Counted from the stretch's first letter, positions 34,801 to 47,189 are shown. The stretch is 64,000 nucleotides of DNA from Girardinichthys multiradiatus (GCF_021462225.1 NC_061802.1:11000859-11064858); one strand, 5' to 3'. Notes: a model not told the origin generated them from the sequence alone. A program made the numbers and translations.

Positions 34801-37800
34801 GAAACAAAGGATTTTGGGGAAAGTGAGTCCATCAGAGCTCGCTGTGCTAGTTTAAGGAAAGGGGGAACGAATAATGTGTTCCAACAAGGTGGGGAGCTCC
34901 ATTTTCCCCGGTGGAGCTCAGATTGGAGCAGCTCTTTAGCATCGAAAGGAGTCACTTGAGGTGGTATTAGCATCTGATCAGGATGCCTCCTAGGCAACTC
35001 CGTTGGGAGGTTATCCTGATATGCCTCACTGGTAGGAGACCTTGGGATGGACTCAGATTACACTGGAGGGATTATGCATCCCTTCTAGCCTGGCAAATCC
35101 CTGGGGTCCCTCAGAATTATCTGGAGAGTGATGAGAGAAGGGGGATGCTTGGGTTTTCCTCCTGACTCATTGCATCCAACAAGGGATGGTTGGGTATATT
35201 CCAATACTCTTTAAAAACTGCAATTAAGTATATCAAAAATAAAATTTTCTGACTGCCTTCTACTGCAATTCAATAACAACGTAAAGGCAACCAGACTGCC
35301 TGTAAACTAATTTAATTTAATTTTGTTCCAGTTTTTTATATGGTCTACCAATTCACAAGTTTATCTTAAACCAAGTTATCGGAATCATATTCACTAGACA
35401 TCCAAAAGTAGGACTCAGGGCATGCGTACGTCCTGAATTTTAGTCACTCGTGCAGTTTTTTCTGTCGTTTGGAAGACAGAGTTGAGAGGTGTGGTGTGAC
35501 TTCCTGCTGCAGGGACATGACGGCCGAGCAGAAGACCTTGAGGAACTAAAATATCTGACTCGGCCTGCAGGGATTCTGCTTTGGTAGATGTGATTTCCCA
35601 GGTGGGACAGCCAGATTTGAATTAGGAATCTCCCATGAGCCTGGCCCTCTGCTCCCTCTTGGTCCTTTCACCTTGACTTTATATTATTTGCTCATATTTG
35701 AAGAAAAGAAGTCAACTTCCCTGCTCCGGGAGTGTTTGATACCTGTTCAGTCTTCCGATCTTCTGCCTCCTCTCTGAGATTTTCTGGGATGAATGCTCTA
35801 GCTCCTTCCTGGGACTTCTGTCCCATTACACTCCATTCGAGACATCGCAGCTCTTTCTCCTTTAGGCGGATTAAAGCTCGAAGATCTGACATCTCCTCCT
35901 GAACAAAGACAGTCAATCATCAATGATAAACAAGGAAATAAACAAGGAATGGTATAGTTTGCACTAAATGACACAACTAAAAACTATAGTAAAAACTGCT
36001 GGCTGCTGAAAACTGATAGTATCTACACTAAAATAAAATGATCGGAAATAACTACTCCAGATCTGGTACTAATCAGGTTGTAGACCTAATTTTTCTTTTT
36101 TCTCCCTTTTGCTGTCTTGGTAAGATGCATGACTTAAAGCTCAATTTAATTTGTCTTAGAAACTGGAGTTCACATCTGGATTTTGAGGACGTTTTTTGTT
36201 GCAGTTTGGAAAATTTTATTATATTATAATAAACTCCAGTGGGTTTTGAATCTTATAGCTGAGGTTGTACTGTATTATGCAGTTTTGTTTGTTTCTACAG
36301 CTGATGAAAAAAAACCCTGACTTTTGTAAAAAAAAAAAAAGAAAAAGAAGAAGAAAGAGGTCTTTTTTGTTTTGGATCTGCAAATCAAAAAGTCAAGTAG
36401 CTTCTACCCTGACTGAGATCAGTTCGTAAAACAGCGAAGCTTTCTCCCTCTTGCTCTCATGAGGCCTGGTGTTATCCTTCATCATGTGGCCCCATCTGGT
36501 ACCAGCTTGTTGACCAGTTTCTGAGCTCAGGTTGACCTCTGCTCCTGGACCTGGTTTTGGTAGACAAATGGCTGCCCGTTCCTTCTTCAGTTGCTCAATT
36601 TGCTGTCGGAGAGTTGCTTCCCGATCTGCCATTTCTGGAGTTCTGTGGCATCAACAGACATGAACTTGTTAATGTATTCATCCCTCCATATTTCTATATG
36701 CTAACAAACGTCACCTCTGCCTCATATGACTTTGTGTCTCTTCTGTGATCCCAGCTGTAGAGAAGGAAGTGGATAACTCCTCAGTTACCAACTCCGGGTT
36801 CTGAGCTGATGGATCGTCCATCTGTATGTCACACATTGGCTCTGGTTGGAGGAAAATGCATGATTCAGACTCTGTTTAATATGTGGACATTGTTTAAACC
36901 TGTTCTTTGTAAAACACTTGGTGATCACCTGCTGAGTGTGTCTGCAGAGGGAAGCTTTGCTGCATCTTGGCTTCATAAAGCAACATCAGCTCGCCGTAGG
37001 CCTCCTCACACTCCTGACTGTCAGTCAAAGAAGGCAGAACACAACCTCTTTTGATGAGAAGGACCTGCTTAATAATTTCAGACTGACGCTCAGCTCAGTT
37101 TGACTCATTTTAACAAGTCTTTAACACTGAATATTTGGGCAGACAAGTTTATATGTTAATGTGTGGCTTATAAATACCAGTATCTCAGAGCCATCTGCAG
37201 GGCGGAGCAGTCAGACTCCAGTCTGTTCAGTTTCATACTGGTATGCTCCGAATCTGCTTTCCTTCGCTCCAGAGCCACAGTCAGACGTTCGTTTCTGGCC
37301 TTTAGCCTCTCAATGCATCTGTGATAACAGGAAGAAGGATGGGTGGAGGTAATGTTTTTAAATAGGGAGGCACTACAGTATCTGTTGGCATTAACATTGT
37401 TATCAGCCAATGTTAGTCATGTTTTAACATACTGGTATCGTTCCCATAAGTAAAACTGGGCTGATATTAATAACCACTGTTCTCACAGTGTCGAAAGGGT
37501 AGGGAAATATATCTAATATATATAATATTGGTAAAAATCAGATATTGGTCATAACAGCAATAGTAATATCGGATATCTGTATCTGCCCAGAATTTCATAT
37601 TGGTGCATCTCTACTTTTAATCATGCAAACAATATAAACCCAAAAGAGGAAAAGGCTACTTTAATGAACATGTTGAGTCTATACTTCAGCAACATTTCAA
37701 GGGTAAAGATTAATATTTGTAGACTGATGTGTGGTTAAGGATCTTTGGCTTAGAATAGATACTTTATTGTGCCAATAGGAACATTTTGCTCTGTGAGTGA

Positions 37801-40800
37801 ACAAATGATACTGGCCATTTACAACGACTTAAAAAAACCCAGAGAAAACAAAAAAATTAACACGTAAAACACACAGCCTGCATCAAAACACACTTAATAG
37901 CAAAAAATGTAAAGAATCAACACCAACATCCTCACTGGAACTGGAACATTAATTTGGGAACATTCCTTTAATGGTGGAACAGAATGTAACAGTTTTTAAC
38001 ATAATAACCAGAGAAAAAATTATTTGCATCTCTAACAACGCCTGTACAATAAGTCTAACTGGAGCTTTTTTATTCATATTTTACCTTATGTGTAAGTTGA
38101 TTATTGTGTCTAAAAGCGTTCAATTAGTTATCCATGACTTCCTCATGTGGGAAACCACATAAGTGTCACAACTGAATTTTTAGCTGTGAAACAAGTGCTC
38201 ACATGTTCCTCCATAATATCATTTTCACATGTGAAACCAGTGGGAAAACATTTCACATGTGGAAGGTATTTCTACAGGTGTTTAACATGTGGGAATTAAA
38301 CCATGTAATAACATGTTGAGTTGATTAGTGTGGAAGATTTTCCAACATTGTTCGCATGTTAATACAGTTTAATTTCTATGTGTGAAACACATATTCACAT
38401 GTTTCTACGAGACCAACCAAGTTGTCTTCCAGTGCCTGTTTACAGCCACACTTCAGCGATGTGCTCTGGTTAGTTATTGGTTAATCCTGAGCTTGGGCTC
38501 ACCTGTTCAGTCGCTCTGTCTCTGACTCCTGGCTGAATGGGCAGGGACACGGGCTGCTCGAAGTGACGGAGCCCAGTGGAGACTCGTCCCCAGCCAAAGA
38601 CAGAGGTGTTGTAGCTCGGGATGTACTTCTGTGGAGTAAAGGTGAGCCAGGGTAGGAAGGAGGTGGTCGGTCTGGACTAAGAGCCCCTGAAGGAGGCCGG
38701 TATGAAGGAGAATATCTGTCAGACCTCCAGGCCTTGTGAAGACCAACCAGCTGGAGCACAAAAAATAAAACACCTGCATTTATACTGTTTTTGGTCTATT
38801 ATAGTTTGAGTTGAACTACTAAACATTGCAGAGTTAGAACAATTAAACAAGCCCTATTAAATTCAAACACATTTTTCCCACCTTGTTTTTCTCCTCTTCC
38901 AGAGAGTAAGCATTGCTTTGAGCTCTGTGCAGCTCTTCGTTGTGACTCTGCACATTGTTCCTAGGGACACACTCATGTTTTCCCAGATCCAGTAAGTCCT
39001 CCAGGTTCTGGTCCTTTGGTATTCCCAAAGAACATGAAATCCCAAAGTCTCTCTCCATTTCCTCCAGCATCTGCAACCAGTGGAACATATTTATAAAATT
39101 CACTGCTTTACAGTTTATACATTTCTCTTGTAATAAATCAAGTAAAGCGTCCTCTAAATGGTGTTTGCTGAAATTTACAGCCGTAATAAATATTTTAACA
39201 TACATATCAGGCATGAGCTGTTTGCCCGCAGTTTATCACCTGGGTGGCTTTAGTCCAGTTCTCCTGAGCAGCTCTCAGGTGCTCTGTGTCTTTGTTTAGA
39301 TCAGAGGCTGTGATTGGAGCAGCCCAGATCCTCCTGAAGTTGATGGAGTCCTCCACTGATGATAAAACCTTCTGCAGTTGTGTCCAGACAACGACACCGC
39401 CCCCTAGTGGGTGAAATATAAAGGTTCAGAGCAGCTTATGAATCTTTGGCTCTACCACAGCAGCTTTTAATAACTTTTATCAGAAATGACACAGGGATGT
39501 TGTTATATATAAATGCAACAGGAAAGACAAATGTAATAAATTTTTATAGAATATCTACCAGAACTGTTTTATTATGACACAAAAAGAACATGGAATATGT
39601 TCATTTCTGGCCTCATACCATGTGCTTTGGTTTTGAAAGTGCACAACTTATTTTCTTTACATCAGTAGTTTTGCATTGTTCTGCCTACCTGGGCTTCATC
39701 ACCTTCATTTGTGATAATTATGAAGTGTAAGGAACAGTATATATGGTTTTTTAAGTGTTTTACAAGAGACATCTGAAAAATGTGGATTATAGTAGTGTTC
39801 AGCCCTCATGTACAAATACTCTCTCTCTTATAACCAGTGCAGACGTTTTGGGGTGTGTCTCTAGCCGCTTTGCGCATCTAAAGAGTGATTTTTTTCCTCC
39901 ATTCTTCTCTGCAAACCATCTCAGTCAGATTGGATGATGAGCGTCTGTAAACAACACTTTTCAATTCTTGCTACAGATACTCCATTGGATTTAGGTCTGG
40001 ACTTTGACTGGGCCATTCTGACACATGAATAGCTCCTCCAGGTACTCCAGCCTCCCGTAGTCCAACAACATGACTGTTAGGTTAATTGTTCTCTATAAGT
40101 TTCCTCTGGGTATGAGTGGATGTGTGTTACCCTGCCCTGGTGACCTGTTCATGGATGTTCCCTTTTCTTTTCACTTCACAATGATGCACTATGTCATGTT
40201 GGTCAATCACAGAGTAGAGCACAAAATGATAAAAGTGTGAATATTTTTCAAAATGTTTTTTTTTTTGTTATGTTTCCAAGGTTTATTCAGGACTGAGATC
40301 AAAATGGCTCTTTGGATGATGAAAGTTGCCGAACCCTGGCCTAGGAGCACAACTTCCAGATACAGTATGTTGGCATAAATACAGACAAAAGTGTTTCCTG
40401 TGTTTAAAAAATGTAAATTGTTTATTTTGTAACTACCTTCAAACTGAGTCAACAGCAATCAGTCAAAATGGACTGCCATACGAGAAATTGTTGCATTGCT
40501 TGCATTACCTAAAATTCTTATATTTTTTGTTGTTCGTCATTTGGATTTTCGTGTATTTTAGTCAACAAGGATAGAGAGCTGGATTTATTTGTTCCTAATA
40601 CCGTATGAACACTGTTACTCATGCCCACCTTGGTCAGTCACTGGATGTTTAGATGTGACGGCAGAAGCAGAGCTGCTGTCTGGGCTGCTTCTGAGCAGCC
40701 GGTGAGACAGAAGGTCTGGAGGAACCAGAGGTCTGGATGGACGTGGTGGTCTCATGTCTCCTGGTTCACTGAAAGAGTAAACCCTTCAGACAAGTCATAG

Positions 40801-41926
40801 ACTAAATCGTACATTATCTCTGAATGCATCTCTTCAATGTGAGCTTTTTCCATTTATCCTATATTCATGAACTTTACTCACCTCGGAGCCTTTAGCGACC
40901 CCATCTTCTTGTTCAGTTCAGCGATGATGCTTAGCAGGCTACTGACTTCTGCTTCACACTGAGCCACCTCTGCTGGTGTGGGCTCATGGCCAATCAGAGG
41001 CTCAGAGGCTTCAGGGTCAAAGGTTACAAAATCACCATGGTTCAGCGCATCCTTGTCAAACAGGGAGGCGGTATCAAGGCTGTTACATCTGCTTCTTCTG
41101 GAATCCTACAGAATCCCAGATAGAAAAGGCCTTAAACACTCCCATGTTTTTGTAGCGTTTCTTCTTTATATAATGATTTTTGTCCCCCCATGATTTTACT
41201 TTTTAGCCAATAGTGCTAAATCTAAAAGGTTTTTGTATGTTTTTGTTTTGAGTTAACGGTCTGAAGCCGACATCAAACTGTTTAGCTATTGTTCGAGGCG
41301 GAAAAGAAGGAAACCAAAAACATCCTGAGATCTAACTTCCTGCCCAGCAAATATTTGTAGATCCCCCCATCTATTGTTTTACCAAAGATTTTTGAATAAA
41401 TCCCAATAAAATACTACTTCATATTTTAACAGAATGCATTTTATTTTGCTTGTAAAGTCCAAATAAAAATCTTCTTGGATTATAGCAATATTTAACACAT
41501 GCATATTTCAGTGGCTTGAACTCCAACATATTTTTCTACAGACCAGAGAGGACAACATGCTTCAAATTCCTGAAACGTGACTTTCAAGCTTTCCTGATCA
41601 ATGTCCGAGGCTATCACAATATTGTAAATTTTTTTGTTTACCAGATTAGTGGTGACATGGTACTGTAGCTGATTTTGAAAAGATGCTGAGGAAAATATTT
41701 ACCAATTCCTCGGTTCTACAGCAATTATCTTTCAGACATCCTGCCACAAGTTTAAAGAAAACCCAGTAACCTTATAGACTGGTCTTAACTTTGTAATTAA
41801 TTTAAAGCAATTCTGAGGACATTTACCAAGCATTTATTAAAGTGAAATTAAATGTCTTTACTGCAAGTGCAGTGCATCGGATTGCATTTAAAACCAAACA
41901 ACCAATTCAGCATAACTTACCTCCAT
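31894..41926 (-). CDS. ushbp1: USHBP1, harmonin (USH1C)-binding coiled-coil protein of the MCC family, complete, 14 coding exons
   Basis: Known in mammals (AIE-75-binding protein, MCC2) as a partner of the PDZ protein harmonin. Coding exons on the minus strand: 41926-41921, 41105-40882, 40768-40629, 39403-39240, 39070-38882, 38750-38503, 37318-37178, 37017-36929, 36841-36715, 36642-36408, 35898-35743, 33546-33449, 32273-32151, 32059-31894. They sum to 2,106 nt or 701 aa (human about 703), GT-AG throughout and in frame. The first coding exon is only ATG GAG. The N-terminal part is acidic (PLIGHEPTPAEVAQCEAEVS). Exon 6 is a Pro/Ser-rich linker. Exons 7-8 hold the family coiled coil (RLKARNERLTVALERRK, then ECEEAYGELM). 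Exons 10-11 and 13-14 are further charged coiled coils (KEKELRCLEW; QIRRKYQEQVWRLEQKV). The protein ends -ETVL, a class I PDZ ligand, fitting the human -DTFL end. Position between nr2f6 and babam1 supports the call. No membrane segment or signal peptide is seen. Confidence 0.92.
32577..33240 (+). mobile_element. Non-coding Tc1-like remnant in ushbp1 intron 12, with nested LINE tail
   Basis: Left end ACAGTGCTATGCAAAAGTATTGAGC, then the terminal region (TTCAATGAATTTTATTGGGATTTTTGTGATAGACCAA) shared with other Tc1 fossils here; the right piece has GACAAAGTGAGAAAAGCTTCAAGGG. A LINE 3' piece at about 32,930-33,060 splits it. No transposase remains. Confidence 0.6.
32930..33060 (+). mobile_element. 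LINE 3' end fragment (GGAGAGGGAGGTCTGGGCATCTC type)
   Basis: TCTGGGCATCTCTAAGTCTGCTGCCCCCGCAACCCGGTCCCGGATAAAGCGG is the 3' end of a very common fish non-LTR element; the part that normally precedes it is at 34,980-35,160. Clade not resolved. Confidence 0.55.
33353..33380. repeat. (CTATT)n pentanucleotide microsatellite
   Basis: Five to six CTATT units, in ushbp1 intron 12 just 3' of exon 12. Confidence 0.9.
33612..33838 (+). mobile_element. Rex1/Babar-type LINE 3' end in ushbp1 intron 11
   Basis: The plus strand reads MENPEHPL, then a broken VQQQSVFSQRLFQICYKTDQ-like stretch and RRSFMPTDISI. This matches the C-terminus of the Babar copy at 47.3 kb (MENPEHPLHETVLQQQSVFSQ). Ends with AATTTATTTCCCTTTGAAAGTATTTTGAACTGAATTGAAT. 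Confidence 0.75.
33894..33944. repeat. Perfect inverted repeat, 24-bp arms and 3-nt loop
   Basis: 33894-33917 and 33921-33944 are exact reverse complements around a TTC loop. Located in ushbp1 intron 11 close to a LINE fragment. Confidence 0.95.
34085..34290. mobile_element. Degenerate common fish dispersed repeat
   Basis: Words such as GGAGGTACCTGCAGTATCTGGAGAGAACCTATGCATGCACAGAGGAGACCACGCAAACTGC are a diverged form of the repeat also seen at 16,560-16,720. Confidence 0.4.
34530..35180 (+). mobile_element. Degenerate LINE ORF2 C-terminal part
   Basis: The frame at 34,983-35,165 reads MPPRQLRWEV, GRRPWDGLRLHWRDYASLLAW and VPQNYLE, a diverged copy of the conserved C-terminus RMPPGRLP...GRRPRGRPRTRWRDYIS.LAWE of a fish non-LTR retrotransposon. 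The part from 34,530 includes related decayed coding blocks. Clade unresolved. Confidence 0.55.
37493..38160. other. ushbp1 intron 6, part: no clear gene
   Basis: AT-rich intron sequence. Near 37,745 AGATACTTTATTGTGCCAATAGGAAC resembles a LINE 3' end on the minus strand. Nothing else recognised. Confidence 0.35.
38140..38410. repeat. Cluster of CACATGTG-type words in ushbp1 intron 6
   Basis: About eight or nine irregularly spaced ACATGT or CACATGTG words in 270 bp (for example near 38,200, 38,228, 38,255, 38,287, 38,311 and 38,397). They are not a strict tandem array. CACATGTG is itself a palindrome containing an E-box. Confidence 0.6.
39880..40260 (-). mobile_element. Degenerate Tc1-like fragment in ushbp1 intron 3
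   Basis: TCAGTCAGATTGGATGATGAGCGTCTGTAAACAACA, GGATTTAGGTCTGGACTTTGACTGGGCCATTC and TTCACAATGATGCACTATGTCATGTTGGTCAATCACA are blocks of the fish Tc1-like family, read on the minus strand. Part of the centre (about 40,030-40,170) is another dispersed repeat. Confidence 0.6.
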
Positions 41927-44612
41927 GATTCTTGTTCTTTATAACAAACCTAAACTTTGGAAAAAATCTTGGAGATTTTCCTCTCAGTCCTGCTGTTTTG
42001 TGCAGTAATGGACCAGGGGTCAGTCCCTGAGTGAAGGCAGTAGATTGTTCTCCTGTTGCATGTCGGTCCAACACTGTTAACTGTGATGAATGAAGTCAGT
42101 GGTAAACACTCAGAGAGACATCCACACCCATTCCCCTTCACTTTGTGTCCTTTCCTGTTTTGTCCGCAGTTAGTTTCCATGCACGTTGCTACCAGCAGTG
42201 TCAACTCCTGTCTGGGTATTTAGAAATGTGTTTAATACCCATAAATGCATAAAACTAAATATTTAGATTGTTTCTTCAGAAAATATGTAATCCATTCAGT
42301 ATGAAGTCTGTCTACAAGTGGTGGTTTACTGGTCCAGCCACAGAGTTTAAAGTTTAATGCAATTCAATTCAATTCAGTTTATTTATATAGTTTATTTATA
42401 TAGCGCCAATTCACAACACATGTAGTCTCAAGGCACTTCACAAAAGTTAGGTACATACATTCCAATTGAACAGTGCAGTCAGATTCAGTTTTTTATTTAA
42501 ATTGGATAAAACGTTTTTCTGTCTAAGGAAACCCAGCAGATTGCATTGACTCAGTGACTTACAGCATTCCTTCCTCCTGGATGAGCATGTAGAGACAGTG
42601 GACAGTGACTGGCGTTGACTTTGCAGCAATCCCTCATACTGAGCATGCATGTAGCGACAGTGGGGAGGAAAAACTCCCTTTTAACAGGAAGAAACCTCCA
42701 GCAGAACCAGGCTCAGTATGAGCGGCCATCTGCCACGACCGACTGGAGGTTTTAGAGTACAGAGCAGAAACACAAAGAGAACAAAGAAGCACTGATCCTG
42801 GAGTACTTTCTATGGGAAGGAAAAGTAAATGTTAATGGATGTAGCTCCTTTAGACGTTTCATCTAGAAAGAAAGAACAGATAAACTCTGAGCTAGTTTTC
42901 AAGGTTAGAGTCTGAAAGAGAGCACATAGAGTTAGTTACAGTTAAGCTCAGTCAGTCGCCATGTCTAGGAGAGAGAAAGGGTTAAACAACGAAAGACAGG
43001 GCCAAGTGGATCATCGGTAGAAGGTGAGCATTAAGTTGTTGCCAGCAGAAGCTTGGACGATGCCCCTCTTCAGAAAGGTGTCACAGGTAGACACAGAGCC
43101 AGGCCAGGTGTAGCTTCTAGGAAGAGAAAAGAGAGAGAACAAAGTTAAAAGCTGAAATAACAGCAAATAATGCAAAATTGGAGAGTAGTGTGAGAATGTA
43201 GCAAAGAGGGTGAAAGTGGTCATTATGTCCTCCAGCAGCCTATGGCTATAGCAGCATAACTACAGAGATAGTTTCAGTTTCAATTTATTTATTTATATAG
43301 CGCTTATTTACAACCATGTCGTCTCAAGGCACCCCACAAAAGGTTCGGAACAGCGCGGGGCCACCGGGGAGGAGGCCAGACCAAACCACCGAGTGCCACA
43401 GCCCGGCCACTCCAGAACAGGCCATGTGTAGGGGCACTAAGTAAAATAATAAACTGATAAAGTTTGTCCATCTTGAGCCCACTGATGGCCATTGTTATAC
43501 TAAAAACCACAAGGATTGGGATACCTCTCTCTGTCAGACTGATTATAATCATTGGAAAAGAGAAAGGGTCATATAGATAGCAGAAATGGAGGGTGTGTTT
43601 GCACCTCAACCATAACTGAGCCAGTTTAGGCTAAACCTGACTCCCCCTTACTCCATCCAACAGGGAGGGAGGAAGGTGGAGGTAAAAAATAAGGAAGATA
43701 GCTCAGGATAACGTAAGCCACTCTAACTATAAGCTTTATCAAAAAGGAAAGTTTTAAGCCTAGCCTTAAAAGTATACAGGGTGTCTGCCTCACGGACTAA
43801 AACTGGGAGCTGGTTCCACAGGAGAGGAGCCTGATAACTAAAAGATCTGCCTCCCATTCTACTTCTAGAGACTCTAGGAACCACCAGTAAACCTGCAGTC
43901 TGAGAACAAAGTGCTCTGTTAGGAACATATGGAACAATCAGATCTCTGATGTATGATGGAGCTAGATCATTAAGGGCTTTATATGTGAGGAGGAGAGTTT
44001 TAAATTTTATTCTGGATTTAACAGGGAGCCAATGAAGGGAAGCTAAAATAGGAGAAATATGATCTCTCTTTTTAATTTTCATCAGAACTCTTGCTGCAGC
44101 ATTTTGAATCAGCTGAAGGCTTTTAACTGCATTTTGTGGACATCCTGATAGTAAAGAATTACAATAGTCCAGCCTTGAAGTAACAAATGCATGGACTAGT
44201 TTTTCAGCGTCACTCCTAGATAGGATATTTCTAATTTTGGCAATGTTCCGGAGGTGAAAGAAGGAAATCCTAGAAACCTGTTTAATATGGGATTTAAATG
44301 ACATGTCCTGGTCAAAAGTAACACCAAGGTTTTTTACTTTATTACCGGAGGTCAATTTAATGCCTTCCAGGTTAAGTGATTGACTAAGCAGTTTCTTTTT
44401 CAAAGACTCCGGTCCAAAGACGACAACTTCTGTCTTGTCTGAATTTAGAAGTAAAAAATCATCCAAGTTTTTATGTCTTCAAGACATGTTTGTTGTCTGT
44501 CCAACTGGTTGGGCTCATCAGGATTTATGGATAAGTAAAGCTGAGTATCTTCAGCGTAACAGTGAAAATGTATCCTATGCTGCCTGATAATTTGACCTAT
44601 TGGAAGCATACA

Positions 44613-46161
44613 CAGTACAGAGCAAAGGTTTGGACACACCTTCTCATTCAAAGAGTTGTCTTTATTTTCATGACTATGAATATTGTAGCTTCACACTGAA
44701 GGCATCAAAACTATAAATTAACACATGTGGAATTATATACTGAACAAAAAATTTTAAACAACTGAAAATATGTCTTATATTCTAGGTTCTTCAAAGTCGC
44801 CACCTTTTGCTTTGATTACTGCTCCGCACACTCTTGGCATTCTGTTGATGAGCTTCAAGAGGTAGTCACTTGAAATGGTTTTCACTTCACAGGTGTGCCC
44901 TGTCAGGGTTAATAAGTGGGATTTCATCCTTATAAATGGGGTTGGGAACATCAGTTGTGTTGTGCAGGAGGTGGATACAGTACACAGCTGATAGTCCTAC
45001 TGAATAGACTGTTAGAATTTGTATTATGGCAAGAAAAAAGCAGCTAAGTAAAGAAAAACGAGTGGCCATCATTACTTTAAGAAATGAAAGTCAGTCAGTC
45101 CGAACAATTGGGAAAACTTTGAAAGTGTCCCCAAGTGCAGTTGCAAAAACCATCAAGCACTACAAAGAAACTGGCTCACATGAGGACCGCCCCAGGAAAG
45201 GAAGACCAAGAGTCACCTCTGCTGCGGACGATAAGTTCATCCGAGTCACCAGCCTCAGAAATCGCAGGTTAACAGCAGCTCAGATTAGAGAACAGGTCAA
45301 TGCCACACAGAGTTCTAGCAGCAGACACATCTCTAGAACAACTGTTAAGAGGAGACTGTGTGAATCAGGCCTTCATGGTAAAATAGCTGCTAGGAAACCA
45401 CTGCTGAGGACAGGCAACAAGCAGAAGAGACTTATTTGGGCTAAAGAACACAAGGAATGGACATTAGACCAGTGGAAATCTGTGCTTTGGTATGATGAGT
45501 CCAAGTTTGAGATCTTTGGTTCCAACCACCGTGTCTTTGTGCGGCGCAGAAGAGGTGAACGGATGGAGTCTACATGCCTGGTTCCCACCGTGAAGCATGG
45601 AGGAGGAGGTGTGATGGTGTGGGGGTGCTTTGCTGGTGACACTGTTGGGGATTTATTCAAAATTGAAGGCATACTGAACCAGCATGGCTACCACAGCATC
45701 TTGCAGCGGCATGCTATTCCATCCGGTTTGCGTTTGGGCTATTTGACCAAGAAGGAGAGTGATGACCTGGCCTCCACAGTCACCAGACCTGAACCCAATC
45801 GAGATGCTTTGGGCTGAGCTGGACCACACAGTGAAAGCAAAAGGGCCAACAAGTGCTAAGCATCTTTAGGAGCTCCTTCAAGACTGTTGGAAAACCATTT
45901 CAGGTGACTACCTCTTGAAGCTCATCAACAGAATGCCAAGAGTGTGCGGAGCAGTAATCAAAGCAAAAGGTGGCTACTTTGAAGTACCTAGAATATAAGA
46001 TATATTTTCAGTTGTTTCACACTTTTTTGTTCAGTATATAATTCCACATGTGTTAATTCATAGTTTTGATGCCTTCACTGTAAAGCTACAATATTCATAG
46101 TCATGAAAATAAAGACAACTCTTTGAATGAGAAGGTGTGTCCAAACTTTTGGTCTGTACTG
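44613..46161 (+). mobile_element. Tc1/mariner transposon (Passport-like), defective, inserted in L2
   Basis: 1,549 bp with inverted termini of roughly 140 bp: left CAGTACAGAGCAAAGGTTTGG from 44613, right end CCAAACTTTTGGTCTGTACTG at 46161. Transposase frame 45026-45817: a helix-turn-helix DNA-binding part at residues 1-110 (MARKKQLSKEKRVAIITLRN, QSVRTIGKTLKVSPSAVAKT, GRPRVTSAADD), then the catalytic domain starting LWYDESKFEIFG (first Asp) and VKHGGGGVMVWGCF. An internal deletion joins PSGLRL to GYLTKKESD, losing the block with the second catalytic Asp. A shift follows, so WPPQSPDLNPIEM (last acidic residue) is out of frame. The termini resemble Passport from plaice, from memory. Confidence 0.92.
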
Positions 46162-47189
46162 TATATAGTAAAGAGAATTGGCCCAAGTACTGAACCCTGT
46201 GGTACTCCACAATTAACCCTGGAGTTTAAAGAGGATTTATCATTTACATGAACAAACTGGAGTCTGTCAGACAAATAAGATTTAAACCAGCCTAGCATTG
46301 CTCCCCTGATCCCTACAGCATATTCCAGCCCGTCTAAGAGAATATTATGATCGAGTGTATCAAATGCAGTACTGAAATCTAACAGGACAAGTACAGACAC
46401 AAGTCCATTATCTGAGGCCATAAGAATATCATTAGTGACTTTCAGCAGAGCTGTTTCAGTGCTATGATGAGCTCTGAAGCCTAACTGAAATTCTTCAAAC
46501 AGGTCATTGCTGTGTAAATGTTCACACATTTGATTAGCAACTATTTTCTCAAGAATTTTAGATAAGAATGGAAGATTGGATATAGGTCTGTAATTTTTCA
46601 AGTCCTCTCGATCAAGCGAAGGTTTCTTAAGTCAAGGTTTAATTACAGCTACCTTAAAAGCCTGTGGTACATATCCATTTACTAAAGATAGATTAATCAT
46701 ATCTAAATGGGGCTGGTAATCAGAGGGAACACTTCCTTAAATAATTTGGTTGGGATTGGGTCTAACATACAAGTTGAAGGTTTAGATTAAGCTAATATTT
46801 CTGATAACTCAGGAAGCTCCACAGGATCAAAACAGTCCAAACACAAATCAGGTTCTGCAGTTATTTCCAATGTTGAGGATGCTGAGGATGAAGTAATCAT
46901 CTTCGTGAGTATGTCAAAGATTTTATTTTTAATAGAATCAATTTTATCTAAGAAGAATCCCATAAAGTTATTACTGCTGAGAGCTAAGGGAATGGATGGC
47001 TCAACAGAGCTATGACTCTGTGTAAGTTTAGCAACTGTACTAAAGAGAAACCTTGGATTATTCTTGTTCTCCTCTATTAATGATAAGAAATAAGCTGTTC
47101 TGGTTTGGCGAAGTGTCTTTTTATACAACAGTAGGCTATTTTTCCAGATTAAGCAGGAATCCTCAAGGTGTGCAGAGCGCCATTTTCTC

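Noticed and set aside
43304..43609. 101-codon minus frame found identically at 61,549-61,854, considered as a conserved gene
   Set aside because: Both lie in the 3' region of L2 LINE copies; identity reflects recent transposition, not gene function.
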